DNA of 64,000 nt from Coffea arabica. Taxonomy: Eukaryota; Streptophyta; Magnoliopsida; Gentianales; Rubiaceae. The DNA is taken from contig NC_092320.1 in assembly GCF_036785885.1 (NCBI RefSeq), positions 17,485,557 through 17,549,556 of the forward strand, read 5' to 3'. The notes under the pieces were generated by a model that saw nothing but the letters and a program-made list of their open reading frames with translations, searched no databases and was not told the origin of the DNA. Numbering within the stretch: the first letter of the stretch is position 1; each line of letters begins with the position of its first letter. The position numbers and the translations under genes are program-made. Shown piece by piece: positions 33,712 through 47,300 of this stretch.

Positions 33712-34428
33712 TTATTATTTACTCGTGTATAGAATGATGTAATGCAATGAATCTTCTATTCCATTTTTGTACCACTCTCTATCGCAATTTCTTGTTCCCC
33801 TCCCTGTGAGATGTCTCACATTTCATTATCCGTTGCGACAACAAATTATATTCCTACTGTAATTCAAATCTACCAATTTAGCTTATCGTCCAAATTCAAT
33901 TTGGCCTTGGATTTCCCTAAAATTTCGGGCAATTTGGCTGAAACCTCCAAATTCAATTAGGCCTCTGATTTCCCCAAAATTTCTTTAAATAGCTATTGTT
34001 GTGACTCTATTGCACTCCATTCTAGGCTTTTTCTGAACTCAAGCACTTTTGTTCCTGGATATCCAGCATCAATTTTCCTGAAACACTAGCAAAATCCAAA
34101 TTCTAAGAAGAGTTTCTGCAGATGGTGAAGGAATTATAAGAGACCTTTTGCCGAAGATTCTTCACTGCTGCACAAGGAGGTCTGTGAAACTGATCTTTCT
34201 CCTCCTCTTTTTCCTTTTCTTTGAATTGTCCTGATTAATTTAATTTCCGTGCACGTCTGTGTGGTGGTTGTGTTTCTACTAATCGGATGAAATCTGATAA
34301 AACACCTTAAATCCGAACTTTAGGTACCATATTACTCAGATTGGTTACTGTACTAAAGGTTTGAATATGATTCTCTAATATTTACTTATCGTTGTGAGGA
34401 ATTTTTTCAAATTATAGGCTAATCAATA

Positions 34429-35845
34429 ATGCCAAAAAGTATTGAGATGGCAATCAATGGAAGAGTCAAGTGTTGCTGTCTTGTAGATGTGAAGAAGCTC
34501 TCCAAAAGGAGAAGACTTGTGAAATCTACAAGTCCATGTCCGACAAGTTCTGAGGATGGCTGTTTTCCTGATTGGTTCTTGATGAAAGTTCTTTGTAGGC
34601 TTCCTATTAAGGGTCATCTTTAGGTGCAAATGTGTCTCAAGATAGTGGTTTTCTTTAATCTCAGATTCTTTTTTTGCCCGTTTCTATAATGTCTATCGGG
34701 CTTCAGCCTCAATCTCAGTCTTAGCCTTAGCTCTCTCAAAATCAGTGCCGTATTGCCCTCCATGGGTCTTTATCTACAAGAGAATGTCTGTTGACGGTAA
34801 TTCTAACTTGTCCCAATTTCCTGTGGACAAGTTATTGGAGATTATGTATTCTCCTAGTAACTCGACTTCCCCTAATTATCATGTCCTTCATCTGCCAAAT
34901 TCTCAGGAAGCTAAAGGGAAAAAGTATTTCATTCAAGCAGTTGAAAATAGGTTCGTGCTATATAGTTGGTACCAATACAACGACAATTCTGACAATCGCA
35001 TTCGCGAATACTACATTTGTAATCCTTTAACCAAGCAATGGTTTCTTCTTCCTCAACAAAAATACGGCTCCAGACTAGTCAGTGCAGGGTTCATTACACA
35101 AGTTGAAGCATGAAGTTTGAAAAGTTATAAACTATTGTTAATTCATTGTTCTCCTATAAAACAAAATTTCCTCGAATTTGAGATATATTCTTCTGAAATG
35201 GGAGAATGGGTTGAATATACTGTTGACTCCAGATGCAAAATTCAAGTCTCGTCTCGCAAGAAGCCTGTACTTCTGAACGGCTATTTGCATTGGGAAGATT
35301 ATGACCTTGGAGTTATAGCGTACGATCCTTACAACTGTCCTAATAAGTTGCACCTCATCAAATTTCCATATAATGTATACAGGAAAAATATTAGGGGAAG
35401 ATATAGTTCAGTTTCTAGCATGTGCGGTGTCCATCAAGGATATCTCAAGTATTTTGAAGTTACTCACTCATGTCATCCACAAAGTGGATTTACACATTTC
35501 AAAATATAGGTGCTTGAGGACTGCAGTTATGAGCGCTAGCATTTGCAGCATGCAGTTGCGAATAAAGACATTGTAGTTGACACTAATTTGTATCACCGTA
35601 GTGCTAGTCCCTCTCTTGTATGTTTCCATCCGTATGATGTAGAAGTTGTTTATTTGAAATGGGGCTACGACGTGGTCTCATACAACATCCGAACTAGGAA
35701 ATTGGAAGCACTTGGTATTCCTCATGACCCTGTAAAGAATTGTCGGTTTATTGATGTTGGGTACTGGCTGTGCTTCCCGCTTGTGCTTCCACTTTGGCCA
35801 GTCTATATTCCACTTTCCCTAATTCCTATGTATAGGAAAAGCTGA
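34429..35845 (+). pseudogene. F-box protein pseudogene
   Basis: The first frame (34429-34623) starts MPKSIEMAI and holds the F-box core DWFLMKVLCRLPIKGHL. After a one-base shift at about 34620 the F-box continues in another frame as RCKCVSR-stop-WFSLISDSFFARFYNV. Further frames (34745-35113, 35117-35509, 35543-35845) give an F-box-associated beta-propeller-like domain: YYICNPLTKQWFLLPQ, LEFEIYSSEMGEWVEY, KKPVLLNGYLHWEDYDLGVI and a C-terminal YNIRTRKLEALGIP. At least three in-frame stops (near 34646, 35111 and 35547) and shifts break it. F-box proteins recruit substrates to SCF ubiquitin ligases. Overall length, about 450 residues, fits the family, so this is a once-complete gene now decayed. 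Confidence 0.82.
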
Positions 35846-38800
35846 TGCTTTTTAGACCAACTCATTACTCTTGACTGCACATAATAATGTTTTTAACGGA
35901 TTATTTATGCTTGAATGGACTTTATTTATGTCTATCCTGAATTGTGTTCATCTTATAAGGTTAAAGACTGTTTTGCTATTTATGCTGGTGATGATATGAC
36001 CCAAAAGAGAAACAGAGAACACCTACCTGGTGCAACCGTCTATTATGGTATGGTCGAGGCATCCACCAAGATGAGTCGTGGTTCTCTGATCAAAGACTAC
36101 TGTACAGTGTGTGTATATATATACACACACACAGAGGTTGAGCCCATTAATTGTAACCAAATCAAGAAAAGCATGAGTTGCTCCGGTTCACAAATTGAGG
36201 TTGAAGAGCTATTACCATGCTATGATGGATTCTCAGTGAAGAACTAAATTTTTTCTCCAGCATGGATTCTCAATGAAGGACTCATTCTCACCAAGTGATT
36301 TGAGGGACATTCATTGTCTAACCTAGACAAAGCTGTTGCTCTGCAAGTAGCTTCTAAGATGGGGCAGCATTGACACTCATAACATGAGCAGAAATTCAAA
36401 TAATGAGACGTCTAATGTCGTGAATTAGTGTGTAAACAGGAAGACGTCTGATGCCTAAACCCACAAAATTATTTTATCCCTTTCTGTTGTAAACATTTTT
36501 CTGTCTTCTAAATGATAATCTAGCTCTATTTAATGCACTGGAATTCCTAATAAGTTGCTTATTGTAGACACTGTCATCAAACAAAACTCAAGCAAGTCCC
36601 AAATAAAGACTATCACAATTGCTCAAAGATAGTTCAATAAGCAAAGCCAATAACTATTATTGAGCTTGAAGAAATCCAATGAAGCTTGCAAGTAATAGTT
36701 GTGTGCGGATGCTTAACCATTATCTTTCTCATTTCAAATTGTTTTCGTAAAAAACACCTCTCTAATATCGGAGAAAGTAGCACTAGATTGCGGTGCTGGA
36801 GTCGAGGTCGCTGCTATATAGCTGGCTATTCATAACTTTGTTGACCAAATGTCTGTAAGAATTAAAAATAGACAAATAAAGCATGAAACTACCAATGAAA
36901 ATAAGGTTTTATTTTCTCATGTGCTTAGCCAAAATATCCAAACCTCAGCTACTTCATACGAACTTGGTTAAAGAATTATGTACCTAAAGATCTAGATGTA
37001 GTTTTCGAAAGGATTAGGGTACTTTCACGGATAGATATCGTTCTCCAAACAATATGTAGCATATAAAGCAAGGGAATAAAATAAAGAGGACCATGTATAG
37101 AATGCAGGCAACCGTATATATAGAACTAGGAGGCATAAATCACGCGATGCTCGTTAGAATGAGCAGAAAACATGCCCAATTAAACATAGATTCATGAAGA
37201 TGAATAATAATCTGTATAGTTAGTTAAGAATAAATATTATTTGATAATGACTACAAGTAAAGGCTTTTCCCACTTATGACAGGCTATCATTTTTTAGGCT
37301 TTGCTTACCCAGGCACCCCAAACTATCGCAAGTGTTATAGTCCACACACACCAGGGAGAAAACAAGCTTTATTGGCTCTCGTAGGGGGAAAAAAAGGAAG
37401 AAAAATGATGCAAAGATATCTTTGGTAGTCATTATAGTAGCAAATTGGCTGTAGCACATATACTCTTACAACATGTTATCCAGTACCAGTACATCATAAA
37501 CCTAGCTGAGAGTACATTAAGTCTTCTCCGGGGTCCACCTCTAACATATACACACAAACAGCATCGAAGCAGAATAACAGAGTCAAGAAGATCAACATAA
37601 GGCACTATTACAGGTAAACTCATGCATGTTTTCTGACCAATTCTGTTCTCTATAAGTTTCAAGTATCTGGTTCCTTAATTCCACGACTTTAACATTCTAA
37701 TGTATTTAAAAAGACATAATACAATGGGAAATGAAATAGGATATGTCAAAAACACAAGTTTACCATATCTGGTGAGTTGAAATGCAAAAAACAAACTGAG
37801 ATATTGCATATGTAAACAAAATACAATTTTTCCTCGGAAACTTCTGTGACAAGGAATAATACAGCCTAAATTACCAAATCATTATTTGGGTTTAGCGAGT
37901 GACTAATCCCTTTGAAAATTATAGGTGTCTATTGCACATATTAAAGAGAACATTCAATTACATGAACAAGCTATCTGTGAGAAGTTAAGTTCCCAATGAC
38001 CAAATGCATAAAGTCCAATGTGAAGGGAATGAAATCTAGTATAGAAGGAAACGAATTAAGCCTCAATAGCCATGATATCATCGAATATGCTGATGTTAGA
38101 ACTCAAACACCACTTAAGAAGGGAACTCATAACTGATGTCAATCTTTTCTTTCTCCAAAAAGATTTCAGATTGAATAAGCACATTAGAGGCAATCAGTGT
38201 ATAATCTCTCTTAGTCTCTGAGACAGCACAGCTTGTGTGGTCAGCAACCACAGCAGAAGGATATTATGAGATGGGACAATCAGTGGAGGGTGCTTCAGCG
38301 CTAGGAGCTATTTCTTCCAAAAGCCCAAAGAACCTCACCTTTATACTCCAACTGGACTCCACAAGAACAAGACAAAACATTAGTGTAGCTGAGCTTCAAC
38401 TGAAATCCAGAGGTGTTTGTTGTTTTTTTGGGGCGGGGGGAAAGGAGGGAGGATGAGAGAATTAACTGTGTTAAAATAAAAAAAGGAGACAACCAAAACC
38501 AAACACTAAAAAAGAAAGCAAAAAGAATCAGCATAAATGGCTAAGTCTTTAAAGCTTGTAGGATCAAACTCGGGCGGCAAAGAACTGCTTCCCTGTTCAT
38601 TTAGCACCTCGACAACAATTCGTATACTTATTACCCATTGCATCGTAAGGCCATTAGTTTGATACTGTTCCTCAATTTCTACATCATGTCTAAGCGAATA
38701 AGACTGTTTTCCTTTATATATTTTTTGGATCTTTCAAAAAGTTGGACTCTCCACATTTTACTTTTCTTATCAATCGATTTTTTCATGAAAAAAGAAGATA

Positions 38801-40938
38801 GAGCAAAACTGCCAATTGAGTAAAGCAATTAATCTTCTCATGAATGTGAACAATCTCTATCAACATTTGTTCAGAGCCAACAATGATGCTGCTCTCACCC
38901 TTAGGCATGCGCAACTTCCCTTCCGCAAACGCCAATCACATGGCTTCAAAACATAGAGAAACAGAACAAAAAATATCAAAAGTTATGCTGCTCAAACTAT
39001 AAAAATCATAAGCTCAAACAAACAAAAGGGAAAATATCAGCCAAGTGACAACAATGCTTAAAATATTTGAAAAGCATTGTAGGAAGAGAAGCAAAAGATC
39101 TCCCGAACAAGATTTAAAGTCACTGCATTAATTTCAAATGATTTTTAGAAAAGCCAAGATACTAAAATCTCAGGGAAAAACACAAGCCAACCACCCAGAA
39201 GTAAGGGCCCCTCTCACAAATTTTCTCACCACCAAATTGATGAAATAAAGAAAACAAGCATGTTAGAGGATGCTCTGTAACAAAATGAACAAAAGGAAGG
39301 TTAAATAATGTTCTAGGTATTTTAAATAAAGTAGAAGTATGGAATAGAATACAACATGCATAATCATATTAATTTTCAAATTTAGCATTTTTTATGCTGA
39401 AAAAAAGAATATAAAGGTACAAGATGACAAAACTACCTGTTAAGGAACCAATATTACCTTTGGGCTATCTAGGCTTAGACCCATCAAACAAGCATTTGCA
39501 GGGCAAAAAAACTATCTACAACTCTACAACATGCATAACCATATTAATTTTCAAATTTAGCATTTTTTTATGCTGAAAAAAAGAATATAAAGGTACAAGA
39601 TGACAAAACTACCTGTTAAGGAACCAATATTACCTTTGGGCTATCTAGGCTTAGACCCATCAAACAAGCATTTGCAGGGCAAAAAAACTATCTACAACTC
39701 AACAATTGCTTCATATTTACAATAGAAAGAAAGGCAACACAACTTTTAAAAATAAAACAGGAAACTAACTGAATAGGGAAGCATTGGAATAGATTATTCA
39801 AACAGAGAAGAAATAAAGAAAGAAACAAACCTAAATACAAGTGATTCTCCCTCATGAAACACACTCCCAAGTCTCAACTGCCACCAACCAAAAAATCCAA
39901 ACATTAAAATTCAGAAAATCAACTCAAATAGTCACAACATAGACTCTTAGAAAAACCTTCAAACCCAGTTAACCATTCAACCTTCATACACATTAGTTTC
40001 TTAATTAAAAATAAATACACAAGATTATAAGAAGATAGAAAAGTATTTCACAGGATTCAAGGTTATCCTCTAGACTTGCTTCAAAAGTTTCATCTTATCA
40101 AGATTCATTAACAAATCATATCTTTTACACCATTTACCTAACACTTTCCTTATGAGTTAAAAATTTTCAAAAAGAAATAACTTCCACCATAGTTTCACAA
40201 GGGTCTCCTTAGAATCTATTCTGATTTTTTCAAATAGATCACTTTCATATTTCTTCCAACCAATAAAAATGTGAAATAACATATCACCCGCTTCTAACAA
40301 ATTCATAATTACAAAATATCCCTCAAGATAGCTTGGTAGTTTAAACTTTATGAATAAAAAATAAATTGAACACATAAATCCAATGCTCTGGAAAAAAAAG
40401 GAGGAAAAAAAGTACTTGTTGCTTGACAGTGGCATAACCTGAAATAATCCATCTTTCTTTTTGGGATTACCGCTGCTAATATAGCTATTAGGATTATTAC
40501 AGTCAAACCTACAATAGTAAAGTTTAAGCACTCAATTTACAAAAATCACCAATAATAAATAAGGGCACTAAATAAAAATGATCAGATGGTGCGTACAACA
40601 ATCCACAACATCATGCAATGTATTAAAAAGTTGAATACAAGATAGGAGCAACAGGTGAATTTAACTCGTATATAATAGAGTCCCTAATGATATTTTTCTA
40701 GCCTAAAAAAGCATAGAAAGAAGAAAAAGTACCATTACTAAAGATGTTTAGAGTGACAACATTACTCTACTCAAAGTTAAGATTACAAGCTTAGTGGAAC
40801 TTTAGCAAGATAGAAGTACGTAACATACAGCATCAGCAAAACAAAGCACACACTGAAGAAAACAACTGCACAACTTGTAGACTAACAAGAATATAATCAA
40901 GTAGGTCATTGACACTTGACGGGAACCATAACAGATAC
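35846..40938. other. Gene-poor stretch
   Basis: Short open frames on both strands (for example 35915-36247 plus, 37432-37662 minus, 38301-38534 minus) match no family I recognise. A short palindromic GTGTGTATATATATACACAC occurs at 36108-36131. A near-perfect tandem duplication is at 39351-39700. Nothing else stands out. Confidence 0.5.
39351..39700. repeat. Near-perfect tandem duplication, 2 x 175 bp
   Basis: Units start ACAACATGCATAA.CATATT at 39351 and 39526 and differ by about two or three positions (T/C at the 14th base and one extra T in a T-run). No coding content recognised. Confidence 0.92.
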
Positions 40939-42156
40939 CTTGACTGACTCTAGTGGACTAAGCTTTGTACACTTATCTCTAACATCTTCCTCCAATTCAA
41001 AGCATAAGTTCTCATCAGCCTATCAAAAATAGGAATTTGCAACTTAAAGCAGATTACGAGCCCAAAAGATAATTTAACATAGCAATTGATAAACACTGTA
41101 ATAAAAAAAGCACAAACGAAACAACTTCAAATGTGATTAGACCCAACAACCAGGGCAAGGTCAAAATTCTGATCCAAATATTAACACAACATAAATAGCT
41201 CAGAAAAGCTTTAAACAGTAAAACGTCTCCACCCTTTGGTATAATAATTAACCTAATTAGAAATTTCCATGATTCTGAGCAACCATTTTAGTTCTCCCTA
41301 TAGAGATAGATTAGGTAATATCCAACAATTGCCAAATAACGATTGCCAAATTGAGAAACTGTATTTAAGAACAGGAGGAGGAGGAGATGTGCTCTTAGCA
41401 GTACCTTGATTTCAACTGGGGTGAACATATACTGCAGAATTACAGTGGCTAGAATCAATAATTTGGCATCATCTTTACCACCTAACAACAAAACAAATAA
41501 AAACACAAATCTAAGAACATAAAAGTGACTTCAAGATAATCAATGATGCAGCAGGTAAAAACGAGAAACATTTTACATAAAGTTAATAAGTGCAAAAATA
41601 CTGTTATAGCAATGTCCATAGAATTTGGTGTAGTCATGTTAGAATTGACTCGAAGTGCTATGCATAAATTCAATATTCTTTACTTTTCCTTTTTGTTAGC
41701 TCGTTGGGCAACACAATTCACTTTGATTACAATACCTATATTCAGGGTCTTTATAAATTGTGATCGTAAGCTTAAAACAAGTGATAAGTGAAAGAGTCAA
41801 AAGCATGCAATAGCAAACTTATACTCCCCTCTTTCCCTGCTTCTGGTGAAAAAGGAAAAGGGGGAAAAAGAAACCCCAAAACTAAAAGGAAAAATTATCT
41901 GGAGAAAGAGCAAGAAGTTATAATTTTCTGTTTCTCAAATATGTCCCTAAGAAAGTAAAAATTGTGAAAGAAAACTCTACCCCAGCCAAGCATTTTTTGT
42001 TCAAGGTGCTGGAGCTTTTTCTTCTTTCTCCTATCCACTTTCTTTGGTAAGAATGTTTCCCTTGTGAAATCAACAAAGAGTTGTCAAATCAACATGAAAA
42101 GACACGTAAATCTAGCACAATCCAGCATCCACCATTAAGCAATAAAGTTTATTGTT

Positions 42157-42220
<64 letters not shown>

Positions 42221-43604
42221 TAATTGAACAGTGACCGTGGATATAAATCCTATGCATGAAGAACTATTGTTAGGAGGAAACTTGCCATCCAGATATATTA
42301 TGTATTACCTTTCTGCTTGAACCTAGCTTTTGTAACAGATATAGGAATTTTGCCACCAGCCTAAAAAGGTGTACCATCCAAAATTTGGATTGCCAAATCT
42401 ACTGAAGGCTCCTGAATGCACAGCAAAAAAAAACATAAGATCCATGGCTAAAAAGGATGCAAATTTCAGTGATACAAATTCCAACAGTACCTTTGAAAAG
42501 GTCACAAGTGCATCCTCCTTTTGCCTTCCACTTTCTTTGTCAACATAGATCTTTACACGAGGTTTCTTCGTTTCAAAATCCTGTATGCCAGAACCATAGG
42601 AACTTGTCAAAGAAAGTTGCATGAAGCATCTCATGTATCTAAGCACCACAAGACAAGATAGATATAACAAAGTATCACAAACAACTTAATAGATATCTAT
42701 GCCAAGCAACAAAATTTAATAATTATCCTATAAATAGCTGGATAGTTTAGTAGCCATTGCTTTAAAAACTTACACAGATGCAGGTTAAGGCACAAGGTTG
42801 AAAGTAAAAGGATGTATTTTACTTCATCTGAGAATGATTAAGACAATGGCAGAGAAGTCTCATCTCTTTTATGATTCCACATTTGGAGAATACTTCTACA
42901 ACCTGCACAAGATTTCATGTTGGCCACATCCACAGAGAAAATATAAGATGCTAAAACAATGAAAGATTCTAAACCAATAAAAGGCGTATTGAAATGCTAA
43001 ATTTTTGTTTTGAAAATTCACTAGAATACGAGAAACCAAAAGAACAACATTACTCGCTAACCTTATCAACAGTAATATCATCTGGCATGTGTGTTAGCTT
43101 TCAACTCAAACCAACTATCAGGAGGCTTATTTGCTTCCTGCAAATGCATAAACTAAACTTAATATGTTGCCATAGAAAAGTGTATCTTCAATATCACCAC
43201 ATAATAATCAAATAAAACGTCCTGTGAGACGTATTCATTATAAATATAACACTAGCATCAGTAACAAGTAACATCTGAAGTAGTTATGTTAACTAAAATG
43301 GTAGAAAATTATAAACCACCCCTAAATGTTTAACTTTAAAGTTGTCAGATAGAAGCCAATACCAAATCTAAAGGAACCCAGAGAGAGGAGAGAGTGTGAG
43401 ATAAAGGAGAAAAACTTTTTTCTCAGCGATTTTCTCAAGCAACTTTCTCTTGCCATTAGGCTTTGCTTCCATAGTATCACTGGTACCCTTGATTTCTTTC
43501 TCTATAAGGAAATCATCAGCTTTAATAGTTGGAAAAACTTTCTCTTCTTTAACAAAAATCATATCATCTACCTCATAATTGACAGTATTTTCTGAATTGT
43601 CTTC
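40939..43604 (-). pseudogene. TAT-SF1 / U2AF-associated splicing factor pseudogene
   Basis: Eight exon remnants on the minus strand: 43604-43416, 43137-43062, 42902-42864, 42580-42491, 42411-42309, 42060-41981, 41481-41405, 41019-40939. They give in order MIFVKEEKVFPTIKADDF, EANKPPDSWFELKANTH, VVEVFSKCGIIKE, KKPRVKIYVDKESGRQKEDA, EPSVDLAIQILDGTPF, KKVDRRKKKKLQHLEQKMLG, DDAKLLILATVILQYMFTPV and ADENLCFELEEDVRDKC. This is the RRM-containing core of the plant HIV-Tat-specific-factor-1 homologue, which acts with U2 snRNP in splicing. A deletion with frame change inside RRM1 removes the VYVTGL-type RNP2 strand (near 43095). A TAG interrupts the frame at 42363-42361. The donor after IIKE appears lost (AT for GT). 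The N-terminus and the second RRM are missing. Confidence 0.82.
42159..42218. repeat. (AT)30 microsatellite
   Basis: Thirty uninterrupted AT units, located in an intron of the splicing-factor pseudogene. Confidence 0.95.
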
Positions 43605-44371
43605 CTATAACAAAGACAAAAAAAATTAAAAATAAAATGGCATAAAAAATGCAAAGATAAAGTGCCAATTCGTGCTAATAACCAATGAACAGACTCAAAT
43701 GCGAATCTGAATGATGCCGCAATTTCTCTGTCCAAGCTTGTTTAGGGTTTACCTTCAAACCAATTAAAAATCCACCAGTCTCAGGATAACGTCCTTCCCG
43801 TCTTGTTTGCAGAGATATGAAAGTACGACAGCAAAAGAGATGGCACCTACACAAGCACAGAGCATATCGTCCACGAATATTTCGAAAGTTCATCTACGAT
43901 CATACAGGAGAAAGGAAAAAAAACGAAGAAGAAATGAGAGATGGAACGTTTTAAAGAGGAGAAGAAACGTAAATGCGACAAAATTTCTAAGAAGAGAAAA
44001 GAAAGAGAGAACTGCGTGGTCTCAATTCTTTACCCTAGATACCTAGTTTTAGTTTTGACCAAAAACGGTGCTGCTTATCCAAGCATGTGACCAGCACTAG
44101 AGCCGATGAAAACATCATGTACTTCAGACCTAAACCATTCCTTGGCTCTTATACTATTTATGTTAATGAACCCAAGCATTTGGGGCCTCTACTTGAAAGT
44201 TCAGCCCAATTCACTTCATAGGCTCCAATTCTCTCCATAGGCTTTCTCAACCCCATCCCCTTGTCCCAACCCAATGGTTAAATTGGCCAAATTACCCTGA
44301 TGTCCAAATTTTTCCCTCCAAAGCAAGTTTACAACTGAGAAAAACCAAGCAACTAAGGTCAAGAACTAATC

Positions 44372-47300
44372 ATGCCCATTCCTTTGCAAAATGCGAAGGC
44401 TTATTGCCATGTTGATGAAGAAACAATCAATGGATTACTAGTTACGGAGGATGATTCCATGGTGAGTACAGGCTACTGGCTGGTGCCAGAAAACAACATA
44501 CCCAGACACACAGCAATCAGTATCATCTATCAGGTATGATATGATGAATGCATTTCATTAATTTGTATTTTTCACAATCAAGAACTCTTTAGTCCTCTGC
44601 TGCCCAGAACAATATTTTTCCGAATATGTTGAAGAAACCCAGAGAAAATTCTTCAAGAAACCTATTTATACTTCAAATTCTTTGAGAAAAATACCAAGAA
44701 AAACATTAAAAAAGAAAGAAAGAAAGAAAGAACCCATTTGATCATGCTTTTGCGTTTCTACAGAAAGTTGCGGCTTTAGCCGATCTTGGGGAAAACAGTG
44801 AATATCTTCCATTTCTGACACTCAACTATTACGATCGCTACATGTCAAGAGCTGAGCAAGGATATATGGTAAAATCCCACTCCCACAATACCTATTTTCA
44901 GTAGTGTCAGTCATCCCAATGACTATTGCTGATCATAATTGTTAGGACCCAAGCATGGAATATACAACTATTGAAATATCAAATACACAACAATTTAATG
45001 GCAAACAAGCTACAAGCATGAAAGATAAATGACATATAATATTTAACGTGGTTTGCCTCCACCATCAGGCGTACGTCCATGGAGAGAAACCTATTCTTTA
45101 TTATGAGAGAAAAATCCTATACAAGAATACAACTTGAATCCAAGCTCAACCCTTGTATACCATCTCTCATCTTCCAAGAATTCTCTCTCACCCCATGTAT
45201 AAGGCTACATGATGCTTTCTTGTGTACTCTTGTGTAATATGCCAACCCACCTATTTATAGGGAATATTATTTGGCCAAAACTCAAATAATAATAGGAAAC
45301 AAATTCTAATTCCTACACTTGTAGGAAATAACTTCTAATTCTAGACAAAATAAAATATTTCTTGGCTACTACTTAAGTAACTAAAATCAATTAGAAAACT
45401 AGTTGCTTCCACTCAAAACAAGAAACCTACCTAAAAAGAATTAAGCCAATTTCCTAACAAATCTCCACCTTGGCTAAAAATTTTTTTAGCAACCATTTGC
45501 CTTCAACTACCAAATAATATGGTACTGAACTACACATCCGAATCAATATAGTCCTAACACCAAATTGATTCAATCGGTAAAGAACATGTGTAGTTACACC
45601 GAGTCTAATCTCCAGTTGACACTTGAGAAAGTGCCTCAATTCACCATCTCCATTTGCAGGATTTCTTCTCATCACCACTTGCAATCCGAGATCCCCTTCT
45701 GTGAGTTCTAACCCTAACTATTGAGTCAACCAAGTGGTAAAATCACCATACTTCTTCCCATCTTCAGGACTATCTTACCACGTGTGATTTTTAAAACTCC
45801 ACCTAAAACGAAAAATTCATAACTATCAGAGTCTTCTGACGCATGAAAACTAGATCTCATTGTTTCTTTGGGACACGTGCCACACCATTTAAAAAATATA
45901 ATTGAAATCTAAAAATCACCGGAATGAAGTATCAACCATTGGAGGTGTGAGAAAGTTTCCAACGATTCATGTCCAAAATCAACATTTGACTCTACACCTT
46001 TTCCTTGACCCTTGAATCACCTGCCTAAATGCACCGTCAAGAATCTCCATACTTTTCGACTTTCCATCCTTTATCATCAATACTTTTTACCAAATCATTG
46101 AAACAAGGATACCACTAATTAAATTATTCAATTAGTAACAACTACAAATCCATTTGATTTCAATAGTTAACCAGGATCCAATATTAAATAACCAAACTCT
46201 TGATCTAACCATTCAATTTGTTAGCATCCAAGTGCTTGTAAGCAACCCAATCTCACAACCAAGCTCTGATATCACTTGTTTGGATTCAAGCGTGAAATAT
46301 ACAACTACTAAGATATCAAGTGCACAATAATTTAATGACAAACAAATCACAAGCATGAAAGATAAACGACACACAATATTTAACGTGGTTCAGCTCTACC
46401 ATCGAGCTTACATCCACAGAGAGAAACCCGTTCTTTATTATGAGAGAAAAACCCTATACAAGAATATAACTTGAACCCAAATTCAACCCTTATATACCAT
46501 TTCTCATTTTTCAAGAATTCTCTCTTACCCCATATATAAGACTACATGATGCCCTCTCGTGTACCCTTGTGTAGTATGCCGGCTCACCTATTTATAGGGA
46601 ACATTATTTAGTCAAAATCCAAATAACAATAGAAAATCAATTATAATTCCTACACTTATAGGAAATAACTTCTAATTCTAAACTAAATAGAATATTTCTT
46701 GACAACTGTTTCAAATAACTAAAACCAATTAGGAAACTAATTACTTCCACATAAAACAAGAAACCTACTTAAAAGAAATTAAACCAATTTTCTAACAATA
46801 ACAAGAATTGATTGCCATGCAGGCGCATCCTGATGCCGTGTACTTTATTGTGCTTAGTTGTTGGATCTTGGCACTGAAGATAACATATTCATATGTCGAT
46901 CATGTTTTGGAATATGACCCTGAAGCTAGAGCCGTCGAGAATCATGTCTCAACTCTGATTTCTTTCAATTTGAATTCAGTTACTCCCCTGAATTTTGTAG
47001 ACTACTTCATCCAGGTGGTAGGACATTGGGTTAACAACCCAACTGAATTGAGGTGTTGGGCCATATTTTGTGTGAAACTGATGTTCTACAGTAAGTACTA
47101 AGTTTTAAGTTTACTAGTTGAATATCTGTAGCATCTGATGTTATAAGTATGGGGAATTCTGCCATGGAAACTTCCCTGAAGTATTTACCACTTTTCAATT
47201 GTAAAATTAGTCATCTACCTTCGTTTTTATTTTTCAAAATATTTTCTTGAAAAGATTCTTTCTTTGTTGTTTTCAAGGTTGGGAGGGATCGCTAATTTTG

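Larger units (their letters stand above)
30781..34428. other. Intergenic region with two repeat remnants
   Basis: AT-rich. Contains the hAT-like element 32357-32833 and the partial TIR copy 33543-33711. No gene recognised. The 34080-34200 stretch may be the decayed 5' exon or leader of the following F-box pseudogene. Confidence 0.5.
44940..46798 (-). mobile_element. Non-autonomous LTR retrotransposon in the cyclin intron
   Basis: Two direct repeats of about 520 bp (44940-45459 and 46277-46798) bear terminal TGTT..AACA ends; the first starts TGTTAGGA and ends TCCTAACA. Orientation is minus: GCTCTGATATCA at 46263-46274 is the complement of a tRNA-iMet primer-binding site (TGATATCAGAGC). A purine-rich AAGGTGGAGATT (minus strand) abuts the other LTR at 45460. 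The 5-bp flanks ATAAT (44935-44939) and ATAAC (46799-46803) look like a target duplication. The 817-bp interior has no gag or pol motif, so it is a non-coding derivative; superfamily is unresolved. LTR divergence is high (about 13 differences in the first 70 positions), so the insertion is old. Confidence 0.85.

Noticed and set aside
43744..43893. Upstream exon of the splicing-factor pseudogene (frame containing GRYPETGGFLIGLK)
   Set aside because: A donor-like GTAAAC follows it, but the sequence does not resemble the family's N-terminus; could be leader or unrelated.
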